From: Myxococcales bacterium
GTDB lineage: Bacteria; Myxococcota_A; Polyangia; Polyangiales; Polyangiaceae
Length of the DNA: 38,478 nt
Direction of reading: 5' to 3'
Assembly: GCA_023248815.1 (NCBI GenBank)
Contig: JAHFDV010000007.1
Location: 1 to 38,478, forward strand
Numbering within the stretch: position 1 is the first letter of the stretch; each line of letters opens with the position of its first letter. The notes beneath the pieces were generated by a model that made no database searches, was not told where the DNA came from, and worked only from the letters and a program-made list of their open reading frames with translations. This document shows positions 16,237-24,742 of this stretch, one piece after another. A program made the translations under genes and the position numbers.

Positions 16237-17844
16237 TTACTTCGAGTTCATCGACGGCAATACGCAGTACTTCGCGAAGTCGCCGACGGTCACGATGTCC
16301 TTGGACTCGGATTCCGCGGGCTTTCCCTCTTTAGGAATGTCGCAGCTCCAGCCGCAATCGTCTTCTTTCGCGCACTTGGGAGCGGGCTCTTTCGCCCCGC
16401 CTTGCGCTTCGACGAGGCCGCTGTCGGCCTTCTTGCCCTTGTAGAAGTAGCCGAGCGCGACGAGCTTCGGCGTGCCTTCTTTTCCGTTCAAATACGGGAG
16501 GATAGCGTCGCGCGTCTTCGGTTCGCCGGGGCCGGAATCCATCGTTTGGATGGCGCCGCCGTAGGTGAAGAACTCGGTCATGCCCATCGCGCCGCCGCGA
16601 GGGAGATGCGCGAAGAACTCGGGCAAGCCCTTGGTCGTGATGCTCTTCAAAACCAGCGAACCGGCGATCCAGCGGACCTTCCACTTCTTCGCGTCGAAGA
16701 GTTTGTACATGCGCGGAACGACTTGGTCCTTCGGGAGCTCGCCGAGACGGGCGAACGCGAGATCGCGAACGCCATCGGGGGTCGAGTCGTCGGCCGCGAT
16801 CTCACTCAGCTTGTTGAGGAGATCGGTGTTGGTCTTGTCGACGTGGCCTTCGAGGGCCGCGAGCGCGTTCTTTCGGCGATCTTCGCTCGCTGCCTTGTTG
16901 GCGGCGACGCCCGTGAGGTAGTCGATGACGGGCTTTTGCGCGATCTTCTTCATCGCGCTGAAGATCTTGAAGAGCTCTTGGTCTTGATAGGCCTTCAGCT
17001 GGTTCTGAAGAGCTGCTTCGGGGACGTCTTTTCGCCCCTGCTTTTCGTTGGTCTCTTTGACCTCGGCCGTCTTCTTCTGAATCCACTGCGGCGAGTCGAT
17101 GCCCTTCGCGAGGGTGACGAGCTGATTGGCAGACTTGAGCTTGGTCTCGGGATCGCCGAGGTCCGAGACGAGCGCCGTGATGCGGTCGACCTTGGAGGAC
17201 TCTTCACGGATGAGCGGCGGAAGGCCGACGACGGCGGGGTTGCCGATCGCCTTGAACATCTGCTCGACGCTGTATTTCTGCGGCGCATCGAGGCGCGCGT
17301 CGAAGTCGGCGACGACCCAATTGACGATCGCTTGCTTCAAGCGCGTGCGGATCGCTTCGTTCGTCACGAGCGGCGGCTCGTTCGCGAGGATGGCGAACGC
17401 GGCGTCCTTCACGGGAACCGTCGGATCGCGATCCTTCGTGCCGTCCGCCTTCTTCTGTGGCGGCGCCTTTTTCATCTCGTCTTCGAGAAACGGCGTGAGC
17501 TTCTCGATCATGACCTTGCGCGTGCTGTCGGTCAGCGCGCTGAGGGCACCGGGCTTGTCTTGGTCGTCGGCGTCGTCGTGGAAGCCTTCGATGAGGACGG
17601 GAAGGGCGATGTTTTTGCCCGAGCGCGCCGGCATCTTGATGATCGACTCGAGCGCGTGGAGACGAAGCTCCTCCCCATATTTTTCGTGGGTCGCGACGGC
17701 ATAGAGCTTACGTGGCCCTTGCTGCGTTCGTTCCCAACGCTCCAAGTCTTTGTCACCGACGGCGCAGCCGCTCAGCGACAGCAGCATCGGCGCAGTTAGA
17801 AGGAGGGTCGTGAAGCGAAGGCGACGTGGGGTCGGCGTTCTCAT
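16237..17844 (-). CDS. Large helical (HEAT-like) lipoprotein
   Basis: A 535-residue predicted lipoprotein. From ATG 17844 a signal sequence leads to lipobox LSGC with C27. The mature part is almost all alpha-helical. It has repeated helix pairs such as ELRLHALESIIK, VKDAAFAILANEP, DRRKNALAALEGH and VRDLAFARLGELP, which look like HEAT/armadillo-type repeats. A Lys/Pro insertion (PPQKKADGTKDRDP) lies near residue 150. The last 60 residues are different and cysteine-containing (CAKEDDCGWSCD, DFAKYCVLPS). The open frame extends to 17967, but the lipoprotein signal decides the start. It is divergent from ftsK with 200 bases between. Probably an outer-membrane-attached scaffold; no enzymatic motif is seen and the family is unknown to me. 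Confidence 0.7.
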   Translation of the reverse strand: MRTPTPRRLRFTTLLLTAPMLLSLSGCAVGDKDLERWERTQQGPRKLYAVATHEKYGEELRLHALESIIKMPARSGKNIALPVLIEGFHDDADDQDKPGALSALTDSTRKVMIEKLTPFLEDEMKKAPPQKKADGTKDRDPTVPVKDAAFAILANEPPLVTNEAIRTRLKQAIVNWVVADFDARLDAPQKYSVEQMFKAIGNPAVVGLPPLIREESSKVDRITALVSDLGDPETKLKSANQLVTLAKGIDSPQWIQKKTAEVKETNEKQGRKDVPEAALQNQLKAYQDQELFKIFSAMKKIAQKPVIDYLTGVAANKAASEDRRKNALAALEGHVDKTNTDLLNKLSEIAADDSTPDGVRDLAFARLGELPKDQVVPRMYKLFDAKKWKVRWIAGSLVLKSITTKGLPEFFAHLPRGGAMGMTEFFTYGGAIQTMDSGPGEPKTRDAILPYLNGKEGTPKLVALGYFYKGKKADSGLVEAQGGAKEPAPKCAKEDDCGWSCDIPKEGKPAESESKDIVTVGDFAKYCVLPSMNSK

Positions 17845-18044
17845 GAGCGGCGGCGATGTTACCGGCTGAACCGCAAGGTGCCAAGTAGAGCGTTCTCCTT
17901 CCGAACGAGCCACCAGCGACCCTGCGGCACGAATCAGGTGTCCAGCGGTCGAAACTTGGCCGCACAAAGTCGACCGTCGTAGCGTCGCGCTCCAACTTTT
18001 CGTGCCCGCTCGAGCGCTCCCCCGCGCTTTTGGCCCGCATCTCG

Positions 18045-20834
18045 ATGCAGAACGCCCCCCTCTTCACTCCTCAACGCCTCCGCAACGAATCCCTCCGAAA
18101 AGGGGACAACGAGAACCTGCGCAAAACGGATGGCCCCCCGCCGTCACGCAAGCGCGAGGTGCTCGCCCTCGGTTTCGCCACCATGGCCATTCTCGCGGCG
18201 CTTTCGCTCGCGAGCTATCGCCAAGGAGCAAACCACGAGGCCGTTGGCGAAAATTGGATTGGCCCGGTCGGCGAATTCGTCGCGTCGTGCCTCGTTCAGC
18301 TCTTCGGGGTGATGGCATGGGCGATCCCTTTCGAAGCGTTCCTCCTCTCTTTCCCCTTCATCTTCCGCAGCCACGAATCGCCGAAGCTCGTGAAGCACGC
18401 GGGCGACGTGCTGGTCGTCTTCGTGCTTGCCGCGCTCATCCACGTCGCGCATCCGACCGCGCATTCGTTCGGTGAAGCGCCCATCGCCGGCGTTCTCGGC
18501 GAAGTGTTCGGTGAGCTCAGTCGCTCGCTCTTTTCGACCATCGGCTCGTATGTCGTCGGCCTTTCGCTGCTCGGCTTCCTCTTCATCATGCGCGCGCGCT
18601 TCTCGTTCGTTCGTCTCGTCACGCGCGTCTCCGAAGTCGGCGCGAAGGGTGCCGTGGGAACCGCGAAGGGCGCACGCGAGGTGAAAGAGGCGTGGCAAAA
18701 AGCGCGCGATATCGAACGCGCACGTCTCGAAGAAGCGGCCAATGCGGCATTGCCGAAGATTGCCGAACGCCTCGATTTGGGAGCAATTGCCGCCCTTCCC
18801 GAAGAAGACTCGGATCCGGGATCGCTTCTCTTGGCAGGTGACGATGACGTGATCGAACGCGGACTGACGGGTCTCGCCGCGGATGTCGCACGCGAAATCA
18901 ATCCGCCAGCGAAGCCGAAGCGTGCGCCGAAGAAGAAAACGACAGCGCTCGACGTAGAAGCCGAGAAGATGGTTCTCGAGCGCCGCGATCTTCCGAAAGA
19001 GGACGAGTCGGAAGAAGAAGACGGCGAAGAGCTCGGCCTCGAAGAAGAGGAAGAAGAGATCGCGGAGGTCGAAGAGCCCAAAAAGAAGCGCTCGCGCGGC
19101 TCGAAATCCGACATCAAGGTCGACGCCAAAGCGAACGAGATCTCTGCGAGCCCAGCGGCCGTTGCCGTCGCTGCCTCGATGGGAAACGGCACGGCGGAGA
19201 ACGCCGAGCCAAAAAAGCGCGCGCTCAAAAAGGGACCTGCCGAGCCGACGATCGTCGACACGTCCGCGGCGCTCAAGCTCGAGGTGGAAGTCGAAAAAGA
19301 GAAAGAGAAAGTCGTCGTCGAGAAAAAGCGAAACGACTTCCATCTCCCCTCCATCGACTTTTTGGTCATGGGAAAGGTCGATCCGTCACTGCACGTCGAT
19401 CGCGAAACGCTCCTGAAAAATGCGGACCTTTTGATCAAGACCCTCGCCGACTACGGCGTCTCGGGCAAGGTCGAAGACATTCTCCCGGGTCCAACCATCA
19501 CGACCTACGAAGTTTCGCCCGCGGCCGGTACCAAGGTCTCGAAGGTTGCGTCGCTGGCGGACGATCTCGCGCTCGCGCTCGCACGCAAGGTTCGTATCGT
19601 CGCGCCGATTCCGGGCAAGAACCGCATCGGCTTCGAGCTTCCCAACGAACGCCGCGTTCCCGTGAATCTTCGTGAGCTCGTCGAAGACCGACGTTTCCAA
19701 TCGATGGATGCGCCGCTTCCCGTCGTGCTCGGTCGCGACAATCTCGGCAGTCCCGTCTACGCGGATCTCGCGAGCATGCCGCACGTCATCGTCGCCGGTG
19801 CGACGGGCGCCGGTAAGAGCGTCGGGCTCAACGTGATGCTCACGTCTCTTCTCTATCGCCGCACGCCCGACGAGCTGCGCCTCCTCATGATCGATCCGAA
19901 GGTGGTCGAGCTCGCGCCTTTCGATCGCATTCCGCACATGCTTCTTCCTGTCGTCACCGACATGAAGCAGGCCGCAAATGCCTTGAAATGGGCCGTCGAC
20001 GAGATGGAACGCCGCTACCAGCTCTTCGCCGACGCCGGCACGAAGAACATGGGGACCTACAACAACTGGGTCGAACGCGTTCAGCGTGGCGAATTGAAAA
20101 ATCCTTTGCCGAAGGTCGTCATCACGAAAGATCCGAACGGGTTTTTTGATGTCATCCCCGCGGAAGATGGCGAGCAGCAACTGCCGGAGAAGCTTCCTTC
20201 GATCGTCATCGTCGTCGACGAGTTCGCCGACTTGATGATGCAGCAAGGAAAAGACGTCGAAACGGCCGTGGCGCGTCTTGCGCAAAAGGCGCGCGCCGCC
20301 GGCATGCACGTCATCCTCGCGACGCAGCGCCCGTCGGTCGACGTCATCACGGGCATGATCAAAGCGAACTTCCCGACGCGCATCGCGTTCCGCGTGGCGC
20401 AGAAGGTCGACTCACGAACGATCTTGGACGAGATGGGCGCCGAGCACCTACTCGGTCGCGGCGACATGCTCATCAAGCTCAACGGCACGAACGAAATGAA
20501 GCGCGTGCAGTGTCCGATGGTGAGCGAAGAAGAAGTGCAAGAAGTGACCGACTTCCTCCGCTCACAGGGCGAGCCCGTCTACGACCAGTCGATCCTCAAG
20601 CCGCGCGACGAAGACGAGAGCGAAGACGAAGAAGATGCAGAGCAAGACACGATGTACGACGACGCCGTGCGCATCGTCGCCGACACGGGCCGCTGCTCGA
20701 CCTCGTGGCTCCAGCGGAAGTTGGGCCTCGGTTACAACCGCGCAGCTCGCATCGTCGAGATGATGGAAAAGCGCGGAATCGTGGGGCCAGCGAATGGGTC
20801 GAAGGACCGCGAAGTACTAATTAGCTCTCTCTAA
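18045..20834 (+). CDS. ftsK: FtsK/SpoIIIE DNA translocase
   Basis: A 929-residue septal DNA pump that moves chromosome ends during division and promotes dimer resolution and decatenation. The N-terminal FtsK_4TM region (about residues 40-200) has four or five spans. A roughly 220-residue linker (about 215-435) is rich in Glu/Lys (EEEDGEELGLEEEEEEI). The alpha domain precedes the RecA-like motor with Walker A GATGAGKS (585-592) and Walker B ending VVDEFADL (D725). The C-terminal gamma winged helix (CSTSWLQRKLGLGYNRAARI) reads DNA polarity sequences. ATG 18045 is chosen; TTG 18030 is an alternative. It is divergent from the helical lipoprotein and followed by two hairpin repeats. Assignment is firm. 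Confidence 0.95.
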   Translation: MQNAPLFTPQRLRNESLRKGDNENLRKTDGPPPSRKREVLALGFATMAILAALSLASYRQGANHEAVGENWIGPVGEFVASCLVQLFGVMAWAIPFEAFLLSFPFIFRSHESPKLVKHAGDVLVVFVLAALIHVAHPTAHSFGEAPIAGVLGEVFGELSRSLFSTIGSYVVGLSLLGFLFIMRARFSFVRLVTRVSEVGAKGAVGTAKGAREVKEAWQKARDIERARLEEAANAALPKIAERLDLGAIAALPEEDSDPGSLLLAGDDDVIERGLTGLAADVAREINPPAKPKRAPKKKTTALDVEAEKMVLERRDLPKEDESEEEDGEELGLEEEEEEIAEVEEPKKKRSRGSKSDIKVDAKANEISASPAAVAVAASMGNGTAENAEPKKRALKKGPAEPTIVDTSAALKLEVEVEKEKEKVVVEKKRNDFHLPSIDFLVMGKVDPSLHVDRETLLKNADLLIKTLADYGVSGKVEDILPGPTITTYEVSPAAGTKVSKVASLADDLALALARKVRIVAPIPGKNRIGFELPNERRVPVNLRELVEDRRFQSMDAPLPVVLGRDNLGSPVYADLASMPHVIVAGATGAGKSVGLNVMLTSLLYRRTPDELRLLMIDPKVVELAPFDRIPHMLLPVVTDMKQAANALKWAVDEMERRYQLFADAGTKNMGTYNNWVERVQRGELKNPLPKVVITKDPNGFFDVIPAEDGEQQLPEKLPSIVIVVDEFADLMMQQGKDVETAVARLAQKARAAGMHVILATQRPSVDVITGMIKANFPTRIAFRVAQKVDSRTILDEMGAEHLLGRGDMLIKLNGTNEMKRVQCPMVSEEEVQEVTDFLRSQGEPVYDQSILKPRDEDESEDEEDAEQDTMYDDAVRIVADTGRCSTSWLQRKLGLGYNRAARIVEMMEKRGIVGPANGSKDREVLISSL

Positions 20835-20848
20835 AGAGGAAGGGCTTT

Positions 20849-20895
20849 GTGGCTCCGCCACGGGTTGCTTTGTTGGCTTTGCGTGGCTCCGCCAC
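20849..20895. repeat. Two identical hairpin repeats after ftsK
   Basis: GTGGCTCCGCCAC occurs at 20849-20861 and again at 20883-20895, 34 bases apart. Each copy is a 5-base inverted repeat (GTGGC/GCCAC) around TCC, and each sits in a similar context (GGCTTTG before, GGG after). They lie between the convergent ftsK and RsiV-like genes and could act as a two-sided terminator or belong to a small repeat family. No T-run follows the first copy closely. Confidence 0.5.
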
Positions 20896-20900
20896 GGGCT

Positions 20901-21782
20901 TTACTTCAGTGCGTGCCCGAGCGGACCTTGCGCATCGAGATAGGCGCGAGCGGTTGCCCATTGCAGCTTTAGATCGACGACAGGTGCACATGCTTGAACC
21001 ACGTGCGGAAAGTCGTAGCCAAAATTGAAGTCCAATCCTGATTCCGTGACGTAAACACCGGCGAATCGCCCTTCATCGAATGAGGGCCCTTCGCCATCCA
21101 TGAAGCCGGATACAACGTCGGGGCCGCAGTTGTTGGGGTCCTTCGGGGCTTTCGCGTAGCTGCGCTTCGTGGTGCGCCATGCCTCGTGGACGCGCGCGTC
21201 GAGGAGCTTCACGAGCTCGCGCTTTTTGTCGGCACGGAAGGCATCTGCGCCGACTTTTGCCCCCGTGGCCCAGAGGAGCGTCGCGATCGTTCCATAACCG
21301 CTCGGGTACGCGCCCATGGTCTGAACATGGGCGTAAAGCGTGACGACGTGCGTGTCGTGAAATTTCACCTCGAAGTCGATACCGGTCGTTCCACAACCGT
21401 CGTTTCGAAGCTCGTTTTCATCGATGCGCAGCAACGTTTGCAACGAGATGTTCGGTGCCATTCGTTGTGCCGCGGGTCCCTCGATCGCGGGGGCAAATCC
21501 GGAGTGGTCTTTCGGCTCGTCATGCTCGCAGGTCCATTGGAGGCGCCGTGCCTTCACGAGGTTTGCTCCCTCACGTGCGCGGACTTCAAGCGCGGAGGCT
21601 GCCGGCACTGTCGTCTGCGGCGGCGCTGATGGCGCGATGCTCGCCGAAGGAGCGACCGTCAGGACCTCGCGCGGAGCTGGCGTTGGGGTCGCGGCGGGCG
21701 GCGAAGCACAGGCCGTGGCGAGCGGAAGCGCGAGAAGGCAGAGGAGGAAAGGGGAGAGAGGGCGAAGGAATGAAGGACGCAT
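20901..21782 (-). CDS. Putative lipoprotein with RsiV/PdaC-like (DUF3298-type) domain
   Basis: A 293-residue exported protein. From ATG 21782 a long hydrophobic segment leads to C25 (LATAC, an acceptable but not ideal lipobox). A Pro/Ala/Ser-rich stretch to about residue 65 follows. The mature domain (about 70-293) has the order seen in the DUF3298/RsiV group: beta-rich start, HVVTLYAHVQTMGAYPSGYGT, helical DKKRELVKLLDARVHEAW, then the GVYVTESGLDFNFGYDF block and a final helix. Members of that group include extracytoplasmic sensor proteins and the noncatalytic part of PdaC. The resemblance is by eye and moderate. Four cysteines could form disulfides. It is convergent with ftsK. ATG 21809 is an alternative start but gives a less typical signal. 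Confidence 0.6.
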   Translation of the reverse strand: MRPSFLRPLSPFLLCLLALPLATACASPPAATPTPAPREVLTVAPSASIAPSAPPQTTVPAASALEVRAREGANLVKARRLQWTCEHDEPKDHSGFAPAIEGPAAQRMAPNISLQTLLRIDENELRNDGCGTTGIDFEVKFHDTHVVTLYAHVQTMGAYPSGYGTIATLLWATGAKVGADAFRADKKRELVKLLDARVHEAWRTTKRSYAKAPKDPNNCGPDVVSGFMDGEGPSFDEGRFAGVYVTESGLDFNFGYDFPHVVQACAPVVDLKLQWATARAYLDAQGPLGHALK

Positions 21783-22169
21783 CGAGGTCTTGAAGAAGAA
21801 ACGTCGCACCGATTGATCCGATTCCGAGTCGCCGATCTACGAAGGCGCGAACCTCAGAATTGGGCCGCCAGCACAGAGAATGTTATTCGTGGAAAGTGCG
21901 TGCGGGGGATGTGGGGAGAAGAAGGAGACTAAAATTCCTTCAGAAACCTGCGATCACGGTCGTTTAGAAGAAAGGGTGCCAGGAACCCAGATCGCACTTC
22001 TCGCGAGTCTTGCTTTACAACCTTGGGGTGCTAGACCCTGCCGCCTTGCCGGGGAACCTACGTGGCGAACTACAAAATTCGACCGACCAACAAAAACGGC
22101 TACAATTCTCCCCTCGGTGCCGGGCGCGACCTCGCGACCGCCTTGCCGTCAGCTGCTTTGTCCTCAGAT
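21783..22169. other. Gene-free stretch of 387 bases with lower GC
   Basis: No convincing gene. The composition is visibly less GC-rich and lacks the third-position bias of neighbouring genes. A possible promoter on the plus strand is TTCGAC (22078-22083), a 17-base spacer and TACAAT (22101-22106), pointing towards the small ORF and the operon at 22569. The -35 is poor. TTGCTTTACA at 22012-22021 and TGCTAGAC at 22029-22036 may be a second element. I could fold no tRNA here. Confidence 0.5.
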
Positions 22170-22481
22170 ATGAAGTCTGCGAAAGCGATTATGACGACCG
22201 AAGTGAGCGCTGCGCACGGAAACGCGGAGGCTGAAGTGTTCCCTACGAACGAGATGTCAGCGCGAGGGTTGAGCGTGAACGAGTCGGAGCGAACGCGCCT
22301 CATCGGCGAGATCTCGCGCGCGATTCAAGGCCCGACGACGCCCGCTCCTGCGCGTGCCGCAGGTCTCACACTGATCGGATGGCTCGCGCGCCGCATGCCT
22401 GGCGAGTGCGCGCATGCTCTCGGCGTCGAAGAGGCGCGCGAATCCGGGCGCCGCATTCGCGCAAGCCGCAATAAGCTCTGA
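22170..22481 (+). CDS. Small hypothetical protein upstream of the antiporter operon
   Basis: About 103 residues from ATG 22170; ATG 22191 or 22254 would give 96 or 75 residues. From roughly 22254 to the TGA the third codon positions are strongly G/C, as in real genes here, and the translation is compact and helical (SERTRLIGEISRAI, AGLTLIGWLARRMPGE, EEARESGRRI). The part before 22254 lacks this bias, so the start is uncertain; GCGAAAGCG before 22191 could be a ribosome site. There is no signal peptide or cysteine pattern, and no family is recognised. It ends 87 bases before the cNMP-domain gene on the same strand and may be the first gene of that operon. Confidence 0.45.
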   Translation: MKSAKAIMTTEVSAAHGNAEAEVFPTNEMSARGLSVNESERTRLIGEISRAIQGPTTPAPARAAGLTLIGWLARRMPGECAHALGVEEARESGRRIRASRNKL

Positions 22482-22568
22482 GGGCGTTTGCGGCAGAAAC
22501 GAGCGCGAGGGCGCGAGACATTTTTTGACCGGCCGATCCGCCGACATCGGTGATAAAACGACCCTCCG

Positions 22569-24740
22569 ATGGAAGGCATCCCACCGCCAATTTCTCGCGA
22601 CTCCGAGGATGTTGCTTGGGCGCTCCAAACGGCAGACTCACTTTGGAAGCGCAACGAACGCGTCGACGCGATCGTTTGGTTGCGTCGCGCCGCCCAGTCG
22701 GCTGGTGAAGTTGGAGACGACGAGCGTGCGGTGATGCTCGCGCGCAATGCTTCGGAGCTCACGGACTTCGTCGCGCGCCATCCTGCTCCCCCGGCGATTG
22801 GCACGTTCGGATCGATCGCGCCCATGCGTTCGAACGATGCTTCACGCGACTCACTCATTCCGGATCTCTCCGGCGGCATGCCGGACCTCTCTGCCGAAAC
22901 GCACATCGAAGAAGTCTCGATCTCGCTCGATCTCTCGAACATGAGCGCCGACATCCCGATCCCGAGCGCGCCGCCTTCACGTCCCGAAGAAGACGACGAG
23001 CCGCCGACGGACGTTCGCGTCTTCTCGCACAATCTTCCGAAGCCCATCATCTCTGCGGCGGCGCCATCCCCCGCGATCGAAGCCTTTCCCATCGTGGAGA
23101 GTCTTCCTCCGGCAGTCTCCAAAGCGCCCCCCGCGATGTCGGTTCCGGCACCCGCTGCGCCGACGCGCTCGTTTGCGCCGAATCGTCCCGCGCCTCCCGC
23201 CAAGAAGCCGCCTCCTCCCGTACCTGGAAGAAAAGCGCCGCCCGTTCCCAAGGCCGCTGGATCCGAGCCGCGCGCGGGTGCACCCCTTCCGCCTCGTGCG
23301 CCGCAAGCGCCTCAAGCCCCCCAAGCATCGGGCGGAGGCGCGTCGATGCGCCCGCGCGTTCCGTCGGCGCCTTCGTTACCCGTGCCTCCGCCGTATCCGG
23401 GCGCGGCAGCTCCGCAGGGACGTGCCGAGTCGCGCGTTCCAATCAGCGAGCCTCCGATCTCGATCGACATCGAAGCGGCGGCCGAGTCGATCCGTGGGGA
23501 AGGCCTCCGGGCAAGCGATCGCGCGCCTGCGCCGGTCCACTTGGTCGACGAGCCGGCTCGTGAGGAGATCACGGCCAACGCCGACCTCAACGATCCAGAG
23601 TTCGTCTCGCTCGCAGCCCCGCTCTCGTCGGCCGCGCGCGACCTTGCTCCGAAGAAGCCCCAGTTCGACGATTCGACGCTGGGCGCTTTGATGCCCGGCC
23701 CGCGCGCCTCGGGGTTTCAAGACACGAGTGCTGGCGCGATGGTTCCCGAGTTGAAGCTCGGCGAAGTGCCGATCTCCAAGGGCCCTGTCTCTGGCGTACC
23801 GAGCGCGGGCTTCGACGACGATAGCCGTGCGATTCCACTCGTGCGTCCTGCTTCCGAGCGTCCTTTCCGCGCGGCCTCGCGCGTCGAAGCGCCGGCAAGC
23901 GATCCGCTGCCCGTCGCTTCGAACGAAGACGTCGACGAAGACAGCACGGGGACCTTCGAGCATCCGCCCGAGCTCATTCGTCAAGCGACGGGTGAAACGG
24001 CCGGTCTCGTCGATCTCTCGGCGATCGAAGTATTTTCGGATCTCCCGGACGACGCGCGCGATGCATTCGCCGCCGAGGCCGAGCTTCACCACCTCGGACA
24101 AGACGAGGAAGTTTCCGACTTCGCGCTCGCGCTCGTCCTCGAAGGCGAGTTCGACGTGGCCGCGACGATCGTCGACGCGTCCGCCGAACGCATTCGCGCA
24201 GGCGCCGTGCTTCGTAGCCAGGGCACGATTGGCGATCCGATGGAGCTACGTCTCATCGGCACGAGCGCGCAATGCGCCGTCGCAACGTGGAACGCAGACT
24301 CCGTCGAACGCGCGTTTCGCACGTGTCCTTGGGTTGCAGAAGATCTCGCGAGCCTCGCCGATCGCACGCAAGCGCTCGTCGGAGTAACGATGGGCCCGCT
24401 CGCAGAACGACTCGATGCCGAGCTTCGTCAGGCGCTGACCGATTCGCTCGAAGTGAAACGTCTCGAGCCTGGTGAAGTACTCATCGAGCAAGGCAAGGGC
24501 GTGCCAGGCATTCTGCTTCTCGGCGTCGGTGAGCTCGAGTTCACGGACGGCGACGAGGTGAAGGGAATCGTCGAGCGCGGCAGCTTCGTCTTCGGAAGCG
24601 AAGTGCTCGGCGGCGGCAAGGCGCCGTTCGGTGTACGCGCAAGGTCCGAAGGGGCCGTCCTTTTGACCGGCTCACGTATGAAGGCGCAAGAACTCCTCAT
24701 GACGTGTCCGCCGCTTCTCGAAATCCTCGCGGGCATCTGA
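22569..24740 (+). CDS. Protein with two degenerate cNMP-binding-like domains and a long proline-rich middle
   Basis: A 723-residue cytoplasmic protein. Residues 1-65 form TPR-like helices (ADSLWKRNERVDAIVWLRRA). Residues about 70-480 are low-complexity, Pro/Ala/Ser-rich (PAPPAKKPPPPVPGRKAPP). Residues about 486-600 and 608-723 each resemble a cyclic-nucleotide-binding jelly roll. The first begins VFSDLPDDARDAFAAEAE; the second has ERLDAELRQALTDS, LEPGEVLIEQGKGVPGILLL and FVFGSEVLGGG. In the second copy the phosphate-cassette arginine is not in its usual place (APFGVRA where PRxA is expected), and the first lacks the cassette. Binding of cAMP/cGMP is therefore doubtful. The stop is two bases before the first antiporter start, so a regulatory role there is inferred. 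Confidence 0.75.
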   Translation: MEGIPPPISRDSEDVAWALQTADSLWKRNERVDAIVWLRRAAQSAGEVGDDERAVMLARNASELTDFVARHPAPPAIGTFGSIAPMRSNDASRDSLIPDLSGGMPDLSAETHIEEVSISLDLSNMSADIPIPSAPPSRPEEDDEPPTDVRVFSHNLPKPIISAAAPSPAIEAFPIVESLPPAVSKAPPAMSVPAPAAPTRSFAPNRPAPPAKKPPPPVPGRKAPPVPKAAGSEPRAGAPLPPRAPQAPQAPQASGGGASMRPRVPSAPSLPVPPPYPGAAAPQGRAESRVPISEPPISIDIEAAAESIRGEGLRASDRAPAPVHLVDEPAREEITANADLNDPEFVSLAAPLSSAARDLAPKKPQFDDSTLGALMPGPRASGFQDTSAGAMVPELKLGEVPISKGPVSGVPSAGFDDDSRAIPLVRPASERPFRAASRVEAPASDPLPVASNEDVDEDSTGTFEHPPELIRQATGETAGLVDLSAIEVFSDLPDDARDAFAAEAELHHLGQDEEVSDFALALVLEGEFDVAATIVDASAERIRAGAVLRSQGTIGDPMELRLIGTSAQCAVATWNADSVERAFRTCPWVAEDLASLADRTQALVGVTMGPLAERLDAELRQALTDSLEVKRLEPGEVLIEQGKGVPGILLLGVGELEFTDGDEVKGIVERGSFVFGSEVLGGGKAPFGVRARSEGAVLLTGSRMKAQELLMTCPPLLEILAGI

Positions 24741-24742
24741 AC

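Noticed and set aside
16402-17799. 465-residue plus-strand open frame
   Set aside because: Antisense to the helical lipoprotein gene; Arg/Val/Glu-rich composition typical of shadow frames.
22062-22169. GTG-initiated N-terminal extension of the small ORF
   Set aside because: It lacks third-position GC bias and overlaps the promoter-like elements.
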